Notes under the pieces: model-generated | Told to the model about the DNA's origin: nothing | Databases searched by the model: none | The model's input: the letters and a program-made list of their open reading frames with translations, nothing else | Part shown: positions 44,091 to 53,910 of the stretch, one piece after another | Layout of the letters: the number at the start of each line of letters is the position of its first letter | How positions within the stretch are numbered: the first letter of the stretch is position 1 | Translations under genes and position numbers: made by a program | Source of the DNA: Chitinophagales bacterium | Lineage (GTDB): Bacteria; Bacteroidota; Bacteroidia; Chitinophagales; LD1 | Length of the DNA: 64,000 bases | Assembly (NCBI GenBank): GCA_016786765.1 | Contig: JAEUUZ010000003.1 | Span: 427,351 to 491,350 of the forward strand | Direction of reading: 5' to 3'

Positions 44091-45803
44091 TTAGTTATAG
44101 TCAAAATCCAACCCAAACTCTCTATGCAGCTTAGCAATGGCCGGATTAAGTTCTACTAACCGCTTAAATTTGTCTTGTGGCGTGTAGAGCTTATTTTTAG
44201 GGATGCCATTCACTTCGGCTAGGATGATTTCAAAGGTTATTGTCTCCATAAATTGTGATTGAAACAATGGTGTTAAGAAACTAATATGTTCCTCAAAAAA
44301 TTGTTTTTGTAAACTACTTTCTACGTTAAGTACAATTGTTTTGTTCGATAATGTGGGAATAAAAAGCGCCATTAAGTTCGACAAACTCGGTTTTTTTTCC
44401 TTAAGGTCAGCAAAGTTTTTCTTCCAAACCTCTTCTAGTATTTCTTGTGTTAGGGTCTGCTTGATACTATTGTCTATAACTTCCGCTTTTTCTTCATCCG
44501 TTGCATCCTGCACAACTTTATGTATGTCAATATCATGGTGACGAATGATTTTGGATGATTTTCGGAGGGTAACTACTTCTTGCGCTTTGGGAGGAATTGT
44601 ACTTGGACTTGACGGTTTTGGGTCCAATTTATTTTGCTTGGCTTCTATATTCGCTAATTCAGTTTCTGGCTGATTTATTTTTTTTTTGGATGCTTCAGCA
44701 GCATCTAAAAGTTGGTTGACATAAGCCATTTTCAGGAGTGTAAGCTCAACTAACAATCGCTTATTCTTGGATGATTTGAGCTGCACATCGCATTGGTTGC
44801 CGTAGTTAAGGCAATTCAACAAAAATGATGGTGAAGCGAGTTTAGCTTGCTCAGAATAGCGTTTTTTGAGTATTTCACTCACCTCCATTAGTTCTACAGT
44901 CGCACCGTTTTGTGCGAAAAGGAGATTGCGGAAGTGCTCACAAAGCCCTAAAATCAAATCATCGCCTTCAAATCCTTTCTTCAAAATCTCACTAAAAAAA
45001 ATCATTACTGCTGGAATGTCCTGCGTAAGTAACGAATCGGTGAGTTTAAAAAAGTAGTCGTAATCAAGTACATTAAGATTTTCTAGTACCGAAGCATAGG
45101 TTAGTTTTCCTCCGGCAAAGCTAGCTAGGCGATCAAACATCGATAACGCATCGCGCATTCCGCCATCGCATTTTTGGGCAATAATGTGAAGGGCATCTTC
45201 TTCGGCTTGTATATTTTCTTTTGTTGCAATCGAACTAAGGTGATTTACAATTGAATCAATCGACATCCTTCTGAAATCAAAAATCTGACAACGTGAAAGG
45301 ATGGTTGGAAGAATTTTGTGTTTTTCAGTGGTGGCCAAAATGAACTTACAGTGAGCAGGAGGTTCTTCTAGTGTTTTCAAAAATGCATTGAAAGCCGCTG
45401 TTGACAACATATGAACCTCATCTATAATATAAATCTTGTACTTAGCCGATTGTGGCGGAAATCGAACTTGCTCTACCAACTGGCGAATATCATCTACTGA
45501 ATTGTTGGATGCGGCATCTAACTCATAAATATTAAATGAAGAATTGCTGTTGAACGCCACGCACGAGGCACATTCGTTACAAGCTTCTATTTCGGGTGTT
45601 ATTCGTTCGCAATTGATGGTTTTAGCCAAAATACGCGCAGCAGTTGTTTTCCCAACACCTCTTGGTCCGCAAAACAAAAACGAATGTGCTAATTGCTCTG
45701 TTTTTATTGCATTCTGAAGGGTTCCGGAAATATGCTCCTGTCCAATTAAGTCAGCAAACTTACTTGGTCGGTATTTTCGTGCGGAAACTATATATTCTGC
45801 CAT
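44091..45803 (-). CDS. dnaX: DNA polymerase III subunit gamma/tau
   Basis: DnaX (570 residues) is the ATPase of the clamp loader. Walker A is GPRGVGKTT at residues 46-54, a four-cysteine zinc site lies at Cys65, Cys75, Cys78 and Cys81, Walker B is IIDEVHML near residue 121, and the sensor region has ILATTEKHKILPTILSRCQIFDFRR. The tau-specific tail is long and Lys/Ser-rich. I chose the ATG at 45803, where AEYIVSARKYRPSKF begins; the frame extends upstream to 45947 but those residues are not conserved. I see no programmed gamma/tau frameshift. Confidence 0.96.
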   Translation of the reverse strand: MAEYIVSARKYRPSKFADLIGQEHISGTLQNAIKTEQLAHSFLFCGPRGVGKTTAARILAKTINCERITPEIEACNECASCVAFNSNSSFNIYELDAASNNSVDDIRQLVEQVRFPPQSAKYKIYIIDEVHMLSTAAFNAFLKTLEEPPAHCKFILATTEKHKILPTILSRCQIFDFRRMSIDSIVNHLSSIATKENIQAEEDALHIIAQKCDGGMRDALSMFDRLASFAGGKLTYASVLENLNVLDYDYFFKLTDSLLTQDIPAVMIFFSEILKKGFEGDDLILGLCEHFRNLLFAQNGATVELMEVSEILKKRYSEQAKLASPSFLLNCLNYGNQCDVQLKSSKNKRLLVELTLLKMAYVNQLLDAAEASKKKINQPETELANIEAKQNKLDPKPSSPSTIPPKAQEVVTLRKSSKIIRHHDIDIHKVVQDATDEEKAEVIDNSIKQTLTQEILEEVWKKNFADLKEKKPSLSNLMALFIPTLSNKTIVLNVESSLQKQFFEEHISFLTPLFQSQFMETITFEIILAEVNGIPKNKLYTPQDKFKRLVELNPAIAKLHREFGLDFDYN

Positions 45804-45888
45804 TACCGCTAAAGTATAAAATCTTTGTTCTTTGCGTGTAAAAAAATCGATTGGTACGGTTATTGCCTTTTTATTAGAAAAAAAGTAT

Positions 45889-46065
45889 ATGAATAAGTCT
45901 TTTTTACTTCTTGTTGTGTGTTTGTTAGGGTTATCTGCTTGTACCAAAACTTATCGTTGTGAGTGTCCGGGAAATGCTGGATCTACTGTTTCCTATAAAC
46001 CGGGTGAAGAAACTGCTGCAAAAACGCAATGCGAGAGTGCCGGTTGTAAGTTTGTGCAATATTAA
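45889..46065 (+). CDS. Small lipoprotein, unknown function
   Basis: A 58-residue predicted lipoprotein. The signal peptide ends at the lipobox GLSAC (Cys18 of the ATG-45889 start), and the mature part, ~40 residues, contains four further cysteines (CECPG, QCES, GCKF), suggesting disulfides. No family recognised. An in-frame ATG upstream at 45832 exists but would put a charged extension before the signal peptide. It is divergent from dnaX, with 85 bases between the start codons. Confidence 0.7.
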   Translation: MNKSFLLLVVCLLGLSACTKTYRCECPGNAGSTVSYKPGEETAAKTQCESAGCKFVQY

Positions 46066-46110
46066 TTGCTATTCCCTTTATATATCACTAAAAGTCGATA
46101 TATTTAAGGG

Positions 46111-46410
46111 ATGAGTAATGTGCAACTCAATAGTTTTGAGGATATCTTAAGTTATGCCTCTTCTGATTTTTCAGAGGTGCGGGCTTGGCTTGTGCAGCAG
46201 ATTGACTATCTGTTTCATCACGATATGGAAAAACTAAAATGGGTGCTTTATCGTATTGATGTCAATGAATCAAAGTTGAAACAACTTCTCATCGATAACA
46301 GTGAGATTCTCCCTGCTGAAATTATTGCCGATGAAATCATAAAACGGCAAATTCAAAAATACCACTCTCGGAAGGCAACGGAAGCAGCCGATTGGAGTTT
46401 TGATGTGTAA
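46111..46410 (+). CDS. Small conserved hypothetical protein
   Basis: A 99-residue soluble protein, mainly helical. The central LFHHDMEKLKWVLYRIDVNESKLKQLL stretch (quoted in parts: HDMEKLKWVLYRIDV) resembles small Bacteroidota proteins of unknown function. The start ATG lies 5 bases after TATATTTA (46099-46106), a near -7 motif, so its message may be almost leaderless. No function can be given. Confidence 0.65.
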   Translation: MSNVQLNSFEDILSYASSDFSEVRAWLVQQIDYLFHHDMEKLKWVLYRIDVNESKLKQLLIDNSEILPAEIIADEIIKRQIQKYHSRKATEAADWSFDV

Positions 46411-46526
46411 CCCATTTGGGGTTCTTCCCATACACCCTAGCATAGATTCATCCATTATTTTTAATTAAAACAACTTCTTCGTTCAATAAAATTGAAATTT
46501 CTACGTTTACACCCAAATTCTTCACT

Positions 46527-47993
46527 TTGAAAAAGTCGTTTTTAGTTGTTTTTATATTAGCAGCCCTTGTATTACTTTCTTTAAATCAATGTAAAAAAGA
46601 TCCGTTGGTGAATGGTACAGGGATTTCCTTTTCCACCGATACGCTCACGTTTGACACTGTTTTTACTTCTTTGGGTTCTACCACCCGTTCGTTTTTGATT
46701 TACAACACCACATCTAAGCCTATAACAATTAGCAATATTAAGTTGATGGGATTACAGGGGAATCAATTTCGCATAAATGTAGATGGAGTGTCGGGTACAA
46801 ATTTCAATAATGTGGAGGTGCTAGCGAAGGACAGTATGTTTGTGTTTGTAGAAGTTACCGTCAATCCTAATAATGTAAATAACCCCTATGTAATTACAGA
46901 TGAGATTCAGTTTTCAGTAAAAAATCAAATTCAAAAAGTGGTATTGGAGGCGTGGGGGCAAGATGCTTATTATCATCTAGGAACACGTTATTCTACCACT
47001 AATCCACCCCCGGTATGGAAAACCGATAAGCCGCATATTATTTTATCGCAAAGAGATTCTTTCCCCGGATTGGAAGTACAGGAAGGCGTTACACTCAATA
47101 TCCCATCCGGAACAAGAATATACATGGGTCCGGGTGCTTTAATTTCGGTAGATGGTACCTTGAACGCCATTGCCAATTGCAACGATAGTATTACTTTTGA
47201 AGGTATTCGATTGGAACAGTATTACGATAATCGACCGGGGCAGTGGCTAGGGATTTTCTACGGACGAAAACCAACTACTACAATTAACTTAACTCGTTGT
47301 GTGATTAATGAATCGGGATATGGTTTAGCAGATGAACATTTGTTGAATGTGCTTGTTGGCGCTCGAATTACTACATCAAAAATTGCCGACTATGGTGCTT
47401 CGGCCAAACCTAAAATTACACTTAACAAGACTGTTATAAAGAACACTGCAGGCACTGCACTTACTGCCATTTACAGTGAGTTAAAAGCTACGAACTGTTT
47501 GTTTTGTAACACAGGAGGGAATGCAGCCGGTTTGTTTTTAGGAGGCGATTATGCCTTCACGCATTGCACCATGGCGAATGTTTATGCGAAATATGTCGAT
47601 CATACAAGTGAGAGTTTAGTGGCTACAGACCAAATCAAAGATATAGACGATGCCATTTACAATGGAGCACCACTAACGGCTAACTTCATCAATTGTGTTG
47701 TTTACGGTACCCTTACGAATGAATTTGCTTTTGTAACGGCAAATCCCTCAGCACAGATTAATTTCACTAATTGTTTGATCAAGGCGGAACAAGATACGTT
47801 CTCGAAGGTAAATGCAGTGAACTGTCAATTGAATCTTGATCCCATGTTTAAAAAGCCTGAAAATTGGAATTTCATGCCTGATACAGGTTCTCCATTGTTG
47901 AATGCTGGTGTGTCTAGTTCCGTTACAGATGACTTGTATTGTAGGGTTCGTTCAAGTAGTCCTCCAACGATAGGAGCGATAGAAAAAGAGTAA
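46527..47993 (+). CDS. Secreted lipoprotein with right-handed beta-helix
   Basis: A 488-residue lipoprotein. Translation must start at TTG (46527), which is the only codon giving the signal peptide; the lipobox is SLNQC with Cys22. Residues ~30-145 look like an HYDIN-type Ig domain (LTFDTVFTSLGSTTRSFLIYN). From ~165 on, short repeats such as TRCVINESG, NKTVIKNTAG, TNCLFCNTGG, INCVVYGT and TNCLIKAEQD follow the turn pattern of pectate-lyase-like beta-helices. Its substrate is unknown; polysaccharide binding or cleavage would be usual for the fold. A strong terminator follows. Confidence 0.8.
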   Translation: MKKSFLVVFILAALVLLSLNQCKKDPLVNGTGISFSTDTLTFDTVFTSLGSTTRSFLIYNTTSKPITISNIKLMGLQGNQFRINVDGVSGTNFNNVEVLAKDSMFVFVEVTVNPNNVNNPYVITDEIQFSVKNQIQKVVLEAWGQDAYYHLGTRYSTTNPPPVWKTDKPHIILSQRDSFPGLEVQEGVTLNIPSGTRIYMGPGALISVDGTLNAIANCNDSITFEGIRLEQYYDNRPGQWLGIFYGRKPTTTINLTRCVINESGYGLADEHLLNVLVGARITTSKIADYGASAKPKITLNKTVIKNTAGTALTAIYSELKATNCLFCNTGGNAAGLFLGGDYAFTHCTMANVYAKYVDHTSESLVATDQIKDIDDAIYNGAPLTANFINCVVYGTLTNEFAFVTANPSAQINFTNCLIKAEQDTFSKVNAVNCQLNLDPMFKKPENWNFMPDTGSPLLNAGVSSSVTDDLYCRVRSSSPPTIGAIEKE

Positions 47994-48016
47994 CTCCATT
48001 TATCAATAAATTATAA

Positions 48017-48055
48017 AAATCAAAAGGCTCGTGATATTCACGAGCCTTTTGATTT
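48017..48055. terminator. Bidirectional terminator between convergent genes
   Basis: Perfect 18-base-pair stem AAATCAAAAGGCTCGTGA with TCACGAGCCTTTTGATTT and a three-base loop. It serves the beta-helix gene and the M4 peptidase gene. Confidence 0.92.
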
Positions 48056-48072
48056 GACGAGTTTTTTATCAA

Positions 48073-51066
48073 TTACATTTTAACGAACCGTTTGCTCACG
48101 TTTCCTTTTTCTGTTCTTAAATTCAAAATGTATGAACCTGCTGCTAACGAAGCAATATCAATGCTCTTGTCAGTTGACGAGTAGGCAATATTCATCTTTT
48201 CGCCTATTGTGTTATAAATCTCAACCGATGTATTTTTGCTGCTTTCAAAATCGATAAAGATTTTATCGAGAGCCGGATTTGGGAAAAGCGACACATTGGA
48301 AGCGGTCAAAATTTCTTCTACTTTCAATACTCTCGATCCGTTAGCAAACCAAGTTGGCCATTTTGCTCCATTGATAATGGCTACGGCAGTTGAAGCAGTT
48401 CCATTAATTTTATCTCCGACTAAATCAATTACTCCAACAACGGGTACATTAGATGCATTTGAACTACTAAAAGCCAATTTTGAATCAGTAGGCGAGTAAG
48501 ATGGTGTGCCTAATTCTCCATTGTCGTAAATAGTTCCTATATCTCCGGTTTCTGTATTAGATCCCAAAATGAAATTCTGGCTTGTATTATTGTTGATGTA
48601 ATCGAACGATATAATGTAAGGCGAGTTTTTGGCATACGTTGGATTTCCTAAGCTTTCGCCTTCATCTAAATTAAAGAGTTTAGCAATTGTGCCGTCTCCA
48701 TAGCTATTTGTTGAAGTGCTCCAAACATTCATTACGCCTAAATCCCAATAGGTGAGCTTTTGTCCTCCGCTTCCATTAATTTCGTTATAACAATCGAACA
48801 ATACGTTATTGCCGCTGTAATCCCATTCCAAAACATCGGCATATAGCGCTCCTCCAACAGCTACACCTTGTGCGGTTGTTGGAGTATATAATCTGAATTT
48901 ACCCCAACTCGCATTGCCAAGTTTGTAAATGTAAATAGAAGTGTCTATGTAGCGTGAAACAGCAGCCAATTTATTGCCATCTTTTGAAACGGCAACATTA
49001 TCCCAAAATGCATCATTCGTTAAAGCCGTTTGTGTATATGGAGAAGTAAGTAGTACTGCATAAATATTATGGTCTGTGCCAACAAAATAAGCATAAGAAC
49101 CATCATCCGATACAGATGCTTTTCGATTAAGTGGAGTTGTTGTTAAAGGCTGGAAGGAGCTGGCTGCTGAGGTTGTAAGATACAACGAGTTAGGGTCGCC
49201 ACTATCCGTGTTTACGATTAACAGCTTCTCGGAACCCGGGTTTTGCGGGATATTGTTTTGGTAACTTCCACCTGTTCCGTCAACTATACCCACCGCATCA
49301 AATGATTGTTTGATCACATTTACTTCGTTCGACCCAGCCCCATAAATGTCGGTAGCCGCTTTAACTACTGCGATTCGTAAATCAATAAACTTTGACGATT
49401 TAGTAAGGTATTGCGACAATGCTTTGTAATAAATTTGTTCAGCACTTGATTTAGAGATGCTTGTGGCTATTAAATAGAACGCTTTATTGGGAATGCCACT
49501 ATTGATATGTACACCACCATTATCTTGAGAGCCTGTATATTGTTCGTTTACATGGGCAGGTTGATACCCTGCATCACCTAGTGAAGATCCTCCATTGTGC
49601 GGGTCTTGCATGTTTCTTAATGCCCCTGAAGGATAAGCTGCGGGTTTTACAACATCTTCGCCAATTGTGTAATTAAGCCCTTCAATTAATACCCCAAAAC
49701 AGTCGGCCATTGATTCGTTGATAGCGCCTGATTCCCCTTGATATTCAAGACCTGCCGTGTTCTGCACTACTCCGTGTGTCATTTCGTGTCCACCTACATC
49801 TAAGCCCCGTGCTAATGGCTTGAAAGCACTAGCTCCATTGCCGTAAAACATGTATTGTCCATTCCAAAATGCATTATCTAAGCCGCCACCGTTTTCATCG
49901 GCAACATTAATGAACGCTACAACATCACCACCTTTTCCGTCAATGGAGTTTCTGGTGAATTTGTTCTTGAAGTAGTTGAACGCTAAAGAGGAATTGTTAT
50001 GTGCCGATACTGCCGTTGGGCTCCAGCTATTGTTTCCAGCAGAAGTAATCTCTACATATGAAGGGTTGTTAAGATTCGTGTTTTGTAAGTCTAAGGTGAT
50101 GATAATGCCATCGCCCGGATTAGGTTTTGACGAAAATGAACCTGTAAACATTGGAGATGGCTTAGAGGCATCAATTAAATAATGTGTTCCATTGGCATTA
50201 AATGTGTTGATAGTTTGTGTAACGCCTTTCAAATCGTTTGCGTTAGCTGTTGTAGGGCCAACTGCGCAAGTGTGGTTGTATTTGTTTACCACAGCGCCTG
50301 AATTTGCATCTACAAAGTATTCCCAATGGTGCATAATATCGGGACGAACAGAAATATGCCAAACCAATTTGCTTTGAAGTGTATTTTCATCTGTCAACAC
50401 TACTTTTTCTGTTTCAAAAGGCAATAAGTGCAAGTCTTTCAATGCTTGTGTACTTTTATCCGTGAACGAATATTTTTTTTGCAAATCAGCTTTGGCAATA
50501 TTTTCAGCAGCACTTTGCGAAACTGTAAATTGGGTTACATTAGTTTTTGGGGTAGGAACCGTGCGGCCTGTGTAAGTAATTTCACCGTTGGCTCTGAAAT
50601 GTAACCATGCTTGAGCACCATACACATCTATACCATCCTTTGTTTGTTGGAATTTGATGTGATAGTTTCCATAAGCATCGGTTTCTTGTTGGAGTATTCG
50701 GAACTCGTTTCTGCCAACAGTTAGTTTGAGCGCACTTTTCAATGCAGAAAACACTTCATTAATCATCGTTTCACTTCTGTCAGGTGAAAATCCAAGGGAA
50801 GAGCTTTGTGTTTTAATTCCATCAATAGCTATTGGTAGACCAGTATGCTTGTCTTTAACAACATTCCATGATGGGCTTGTAATCGATAATATTCCCATTA
50901 AAGGAGCAGTACTTTGAGCTGAATTTAGTTGTCCGTTTATAGCGGTATAACTAAAAGTTGGTTTTGCGTTAGTAAGCGTTTTTGTTTTTCCTGCAAAGGA
51001 GTTTGTTTTTTGCGCTTCGCTGCTCAAGGCAAGAAGGAGTAGTCCAAAGAGTATAGTAGTACGCAT
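48073..51066 (-). CDS. M4 family metallopeptidase with beta-propeller-like region and T9SS sorting domain
   Basis: A 997-residue secreted zinc protease. The signal peptide (LLLLALSSEAQ) is followed by a fungalysin-type propeptide and PepSY-like region, then the thermolysin-like catalytic domain (~300-600). Zinc ligands are His427 and His431 in HEMTH and Glu451 in AINESMAD; the downstream GGVHINSGIPNKAF is the conserved catalytic His segment. Residues ~620-900 contain repeated SDDGSYAYFVG and SKDGNKLAAVS patterns like a PD40/WD40 propeller, unusual for M4 enzymes. The end (LFPNPALDKIFI, LAAGSYILNLRTEKG, SKRFVKM) is a type A sorting domain, so the T9SS should export it. Confidence 0.9.
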   Translation of the reverse strand: MRTTILFGLLLLALSSEAQKTNSFAGKTKTLTNAKPTFSYTAINGQLNSAQSTAPLMGILSITSPSWNVVKDKHTGLPIAIDGIKTQSSSLGFSPDRSETMINEVFSALKSALKLTVGRNEFRILQQETDAYGNYHIKFQQTKDGIDVYGAQAWLHFRANGEITYTGRTVPTPKTNVTQFTVSQSAAENIAKADLQKKYSFTDKSTQALKDLHLLPFETEKVVLTDENTLQSKLVWHISVRPDIMHHWEYFVDANSGAVVNKYNHTCAVGPTTANANDLKGVTQTINTFNANGTHYLIDASKPSPMFTGSFSSKPNPGDGIIITLDLQNTNLNNPSYVEITSAGNNSWSPTAVSAHNNSSLAFNYFKNKFTRNSIDGKGGDVVAFINVADENGGGLDNAFWNGQYMFYGNGASAFKPLARGLDVGGHEMTHGVVQNTAGLEYQGESGAINESMADCFGVLIEGLNYTIGEDVVKPAAYPSGALRNMQDPHNGGSSLGDAGYQPAHVNEQYTGSQDNGGVHINSGIPNKAFYLIATSISKSSAEQIYYKALSQYLTKSSKFIDLRIAVVKAATDIYGAGSNEVNVIKQSFDAVGIVDGTGGSYQNNIPQNPGSEKLLIVNTDSGDPNSLYLTTSAASSFQPLTTTPLNRKASVSDDGSYAYFVGTDHNIYAVLLTSPYTQTALTNDAFWDNVAVSKDGNKLAAVSRYIDTSIYIYKLGNASWGKFRLYTPTTAQGVAVGGALYADVLEWDYSGNNVLFDCYNEINGSGGQKLTYWDLGVMNVWSTSTNSYGDGTIAKLFNLDEGESLGNPTYAKNSPYIISFDYINNNTSQNFILGSNTETGDIGTIYDNGELGTPSYSPTDSKLAFSSSNASNVPVVGVIDLVGDKINGTASTAVAIINGAKWPTWFANGSRVLKVEEILTASNVSLFPNPALDKIFIDFESSKNTSVEIYNTIGEKMNIAYSSTDKSIDIASLAAGSYILNLRTEKGNVSKRFVKM

Positions 51067-51102
51067 ATTGATGTGTTTTAGGTGAGTTATTAGTGAAATG
51101 AT

Positions 51103-51552
51103 TTATTTTTTGAGTGCATTAATCGCGTTACTGAGTTCGTAATATAAATCGGTAATTTCTTTCGAAGGGGTTGCTTTACCACCTCCCCATACTTGCTTTT
51201 TCATGCTTCCATTAGTGCCGAAAGAAAGTGTATGGTATAGGTTTCCGGGGTCGTTGATAGCTTCTTTCTCCCAATTGATTTGATTTACTTTTTCAAAAAA
51301 AGATTTGGTGGCTTTTGCGGGTAATTTTCCAAACAGCATTGTCTTTTTAGGGTCCAAGCCTGAAGCAGAAAATACTTGTCCGTTTTCCAATAAAGTGAAA
51401 ATGGTTTCTACTCCGGTGAATCCCCCACCTGTACTGAATGCAATCATATTTTTTGTGTAATTGTCTAAAGAGGTGACTTTAGCATTTGATTTGCACGATA
51501 TCAATATAACACACATGCCAAAGATTAAAAGAACAGGTGTAAGAACTTTCAT
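51103..51552 (-). CDS. Small lipoprotein, unknown function
   Basis: A 149-residue predicted lipoprotein with lipobox LISC (Cys20), followed by a ~125-residue mature part with VETIFTLLENGQVFSASGLD and LSFGTNGSMKKQVWGG, a pattern of beta-strands. I do not recognise a family. It lies 36 bases upstream of the M4 peptidase gene on the same strand, so the two may share a transcript. Confidence 0.6.
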   Translation of the reverse strand: MKVLTPVLLIFGMCVILISCKSNAKVTSLDNYTKNMIAFSTGGGFTGVETIFTLLENGQVFSASGLDPKKTMLFGKLPAKATKSFFEKVNQINWEKEAINDPGNLYHTLSFGTNGSMKKQVWGGGKATPSKEITDLYYELSNAINALKK

Positions 51553-51618
51553 GTAAGAAGCGGTTTAGTTAATTAAAATTACCAAAAATCATCGATACAT
51601 TAAATTCTTTTAAAAATA

Positions 51619-53886
51619 ATGCAATACTTAATTGCAAATTGTAAAACGTTCTTTAATTTAGATGCCATGGGGGCGTTTTTGAAGAAAATCTTATATTTTT
51701 TACCGATTCAGTTGTTTTTGCTGTCGATTAGGCGCTATCCAATCTTTTTATTGATTTGGTTATTAGTGCTTAGCATTGCTACAGGACAACTTGGGGTAAC
51801 GTATGGAGCGCCCAATCTTTTTTTTGATCCGGAGTATTTAGGTAAAACCGGTTATCTCAGCTTTGTATTGGTGGGTATGGGTTTCGGGGCTTTTTATGTT
51901 TCATGGAATTTGAATTGCTATATCTTGCACAGTCCACGCTTCACATTTTTAGCAGGTTTCAGAAGGCCGATGGGCGTTTTTTTTATTAACAACTCCATAA
52001 TTCCTCTCATTTTTATTATCGCCTATTTCTATAATGTAGTCCAGTATCAATCAAAGTATGAGTTTTCGAGTGCATGGTCTATTGTGATGGATTTAGTTGG
52101 ATTCTTTGCCGGAAGTACTTTAGTCGTTTTACTCACCTCATTCTATTATTCGTTTACGAATCGGGATAAAATTCAATATCGCGACAATAAAAACAAGCGC
52201 TGGAAAATGTGGATTCGGAAAAGAGATTTATTTTCTAAACCCGATTTCGACAAGGTTCGCATTGAATCGCTTCTCACGCAACGTTTATCTATTATAAAGT
52301 TACGGGACTTAAGTTTAAATGAACATGAAACGGCACACGTTATTTTCAGGCAACATCACATCAATGCATTGTTTGCGCAGGTTGTTATTTTCTTGCTCAT
52401 TTTGACCATTGGTTTTTTTATGGACAATCCTCTATTTCAACTTCCTGTAATAGCCAGTTGTTTGTTGTTTTTGTCGATACTCATTTCCCTTTTTGGGGTA
52501 ATGATTTTTTGGACAGGCAAATGGTCGGTAGTAATTATTGTTCTCTTTTTTGTGTTTGCCAATTATCTGAGTCAGTACGATTTTTTAGGCTATAAAAGCG
52601 CTGCCTATGGGTTGAATTACAGTTTGCCCAAGAAGCGCGCCTACAATATTCGCGAATTTAGGGCTCTAGCTTCTGATAGTAATATTAAAAGTGATACTAA
52701 ATACTTTACAAAAATTTTAGATAACTGGAAAAGTAAACAATCGAAATTTGCTAAGCCTAAAATTGTTTTTATTAATTCCAGTGGTGGCGGTTCACGTTCA
52801 GCCATGTTCACTTCGGTTGTTTTGCAACATGCCGATAGTTTATTGCATCATCAACTATTCCATAAAATCTTTTTAATGAGTGGTGCATCGGGCGGTATGT
52901 TGGGATTAGCCCAAATGCGTGAGTTGTTTTTGGAAAAACAATTGGGTTCTAAGGTTGATATGAACGATCACAAATATGCGTATGAATTAGCCGGAGATTT
53001 ATTGAATCCAATGTTTGTGTCGCTCTTAAGTAACGATATTTTTATTCCGGTACACAGGTTCAAATTAGATACCATGGTCTATTTTAAAGATCGAGGTTAT
53101 ATGATGGAGCAACAGTTTATGAAAAACCTGGAAGGCAGGCTTGATAAACGAATCAGAGATTATAAAGACTTGGAGTTTAATGCTACAGTTCCTTTATTGA
53201 TTGCTCATGCAACAGTGGTGAGCGATGCCAGGAGGTTCTATTTTTCGCCTCATCCGGTACGGTTTTTAATGCGCCAAACGAAAGAATACCAATCGAATAC
53301 ACTCTCGGAGGTGGATGCCATTGATTACTGCACATTCTTCGAAAAGGAAGAAGGGGAAAACACTCGATTCACTTCTGCACTCCGTATGAATGCTACCTTT
53401 CCGTTTATTTTACCGAATACACAGTTGCCTACAGATCCACCGGTTTATGTAATGGATGGCGGGGCTATCGATAATTTTGGTACGGAAACTACAGTTCGCT
53501 TTTTACAAACATTCAAAGAATGGATAAATGAAAATACCAGTGGTGTAATCATAATTCAGATTCGAGATTCCAAAAAGGAGGATGATCAAGAAGAGAGTTA
53601 TAAAAAGAAGTCGGTGGTGAGCACTATGCTAGATCCAATTGGTCAGTTCATTTCCAACATTGAGAACTATCAAGACTTCCGTATTGATCAGCAATTGAAT
53701 TTTACTAATCAGGCATTGAAAGTGAAAACGCAAATGATAACTTTTGAATATGTACCTGAGAAGAAGGAAGAAACAGCGGCACTGAGTCTACACCTCACAG
53801 AACGGGAAAAGCGTAACATTATTTCTTCGCTCAATTCGGCAAACAATAAATATGCATTTGATTTGTTGAACGAGTGGATGAAGTAA
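51619..53886 (+). CDS. Membrane-anchored patatin-like phospholipase
   Basis: A 755-residue protein. About eight membrane helices span residues ~25-340, separated by one cytoplasmic-like segment. The patatin domain follows: the oxyanion-hole motif SSGGGSRS near residue 390, the nucleophile Ser424 in GASGG and the catalytic Asp613 in DGGAIDNFG. Patatins cleave acyl esters of phospholipids. The membrane part is much longer than in secreted patatins, so this enzyme probably works on the inner-membrane bilayer. An ATG at 51667 is an alternative start. No operon partner is visible. Confidence 0.83.
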   Translation: MQYLIANCKTFFNLDAMGAFLKKILYFLPIQLFLLSIRRYPIFLLIWLLVLSIATGQLGVTYGAPNLFFDPEYLGKTGYLSFVLVGMGFGAFYVSWNLNCYILHSPRFTFLAGFRRPMGVFFINNSIIPLIFIIAYFYNVVQYQSKYEFSSAWSIVMDLVGFFAGSTLVVLLTSFYYSFTNRDKIQYRDNKNKRWKMWIRKRDLFSKPDFDKVRIESLLTQRLSIIKLRDLSLNEHETAHVIFRQHHINALFAQVVIFLLILTIGFFMDNPLFQLPVIASCLLFLSILISLFGVMIFWTGKWSVVIIVLFFVFANYLSQYDFLGYKSAAYGLNYSLPKKRAYNIREFRALASDSNIKSDTKYFTKILDNWKSKQSKFAKPKIVFINSSGGGSRSAMFTSVVLQHADSLLHHQLFHKIFLMSGASGGMLGLAQMRELFLEKQLGSKVDMNDHKYAYELAGDLLNPMFVSLLSNDIFIPVHRFKLDTMVYFKDRGYMMEQQFMKNLEGRLDKRIRDYKDLEFNATVPLLIAHATVVSDARRFYFSPHPVRFLMRQTKEYQSNTLSEVDAIDYCTFFEKEEGENTRFTSALRMNATFPFILPNTQLPTDPPVYVMDGGAIDNFGTETTVRFLQTFKEWINENTSGVIIIQIRDSKKEDDQEESYKKKSVVSTMLDPIGQFISNIENYQDFRIDQQLNFTNQALKVKTQMITFEYVPEKKEETAALSLHLTEREKRNIISSLNSANNKYAFDLLNEWMK

Positions 53887-53910
53887 TCTCTAGAGTAATT
53901 TTTACTGGAA

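Noticed and set aside
44084..44137. Longer start for the PAS kinase inside dnaX
   Set aside because: The ATG at 44083 lies just after the dnaX stop and directly before the charged pre-helix segment; the extension only shadows dnaX.
45804..45947. Longer dnaX start at 45947
   Set aside because: The extra 48 residues are not DnaX-like and overlap the divergent lipoprotein gene; the conserved AEYIVSARKYRP start is at 45803.
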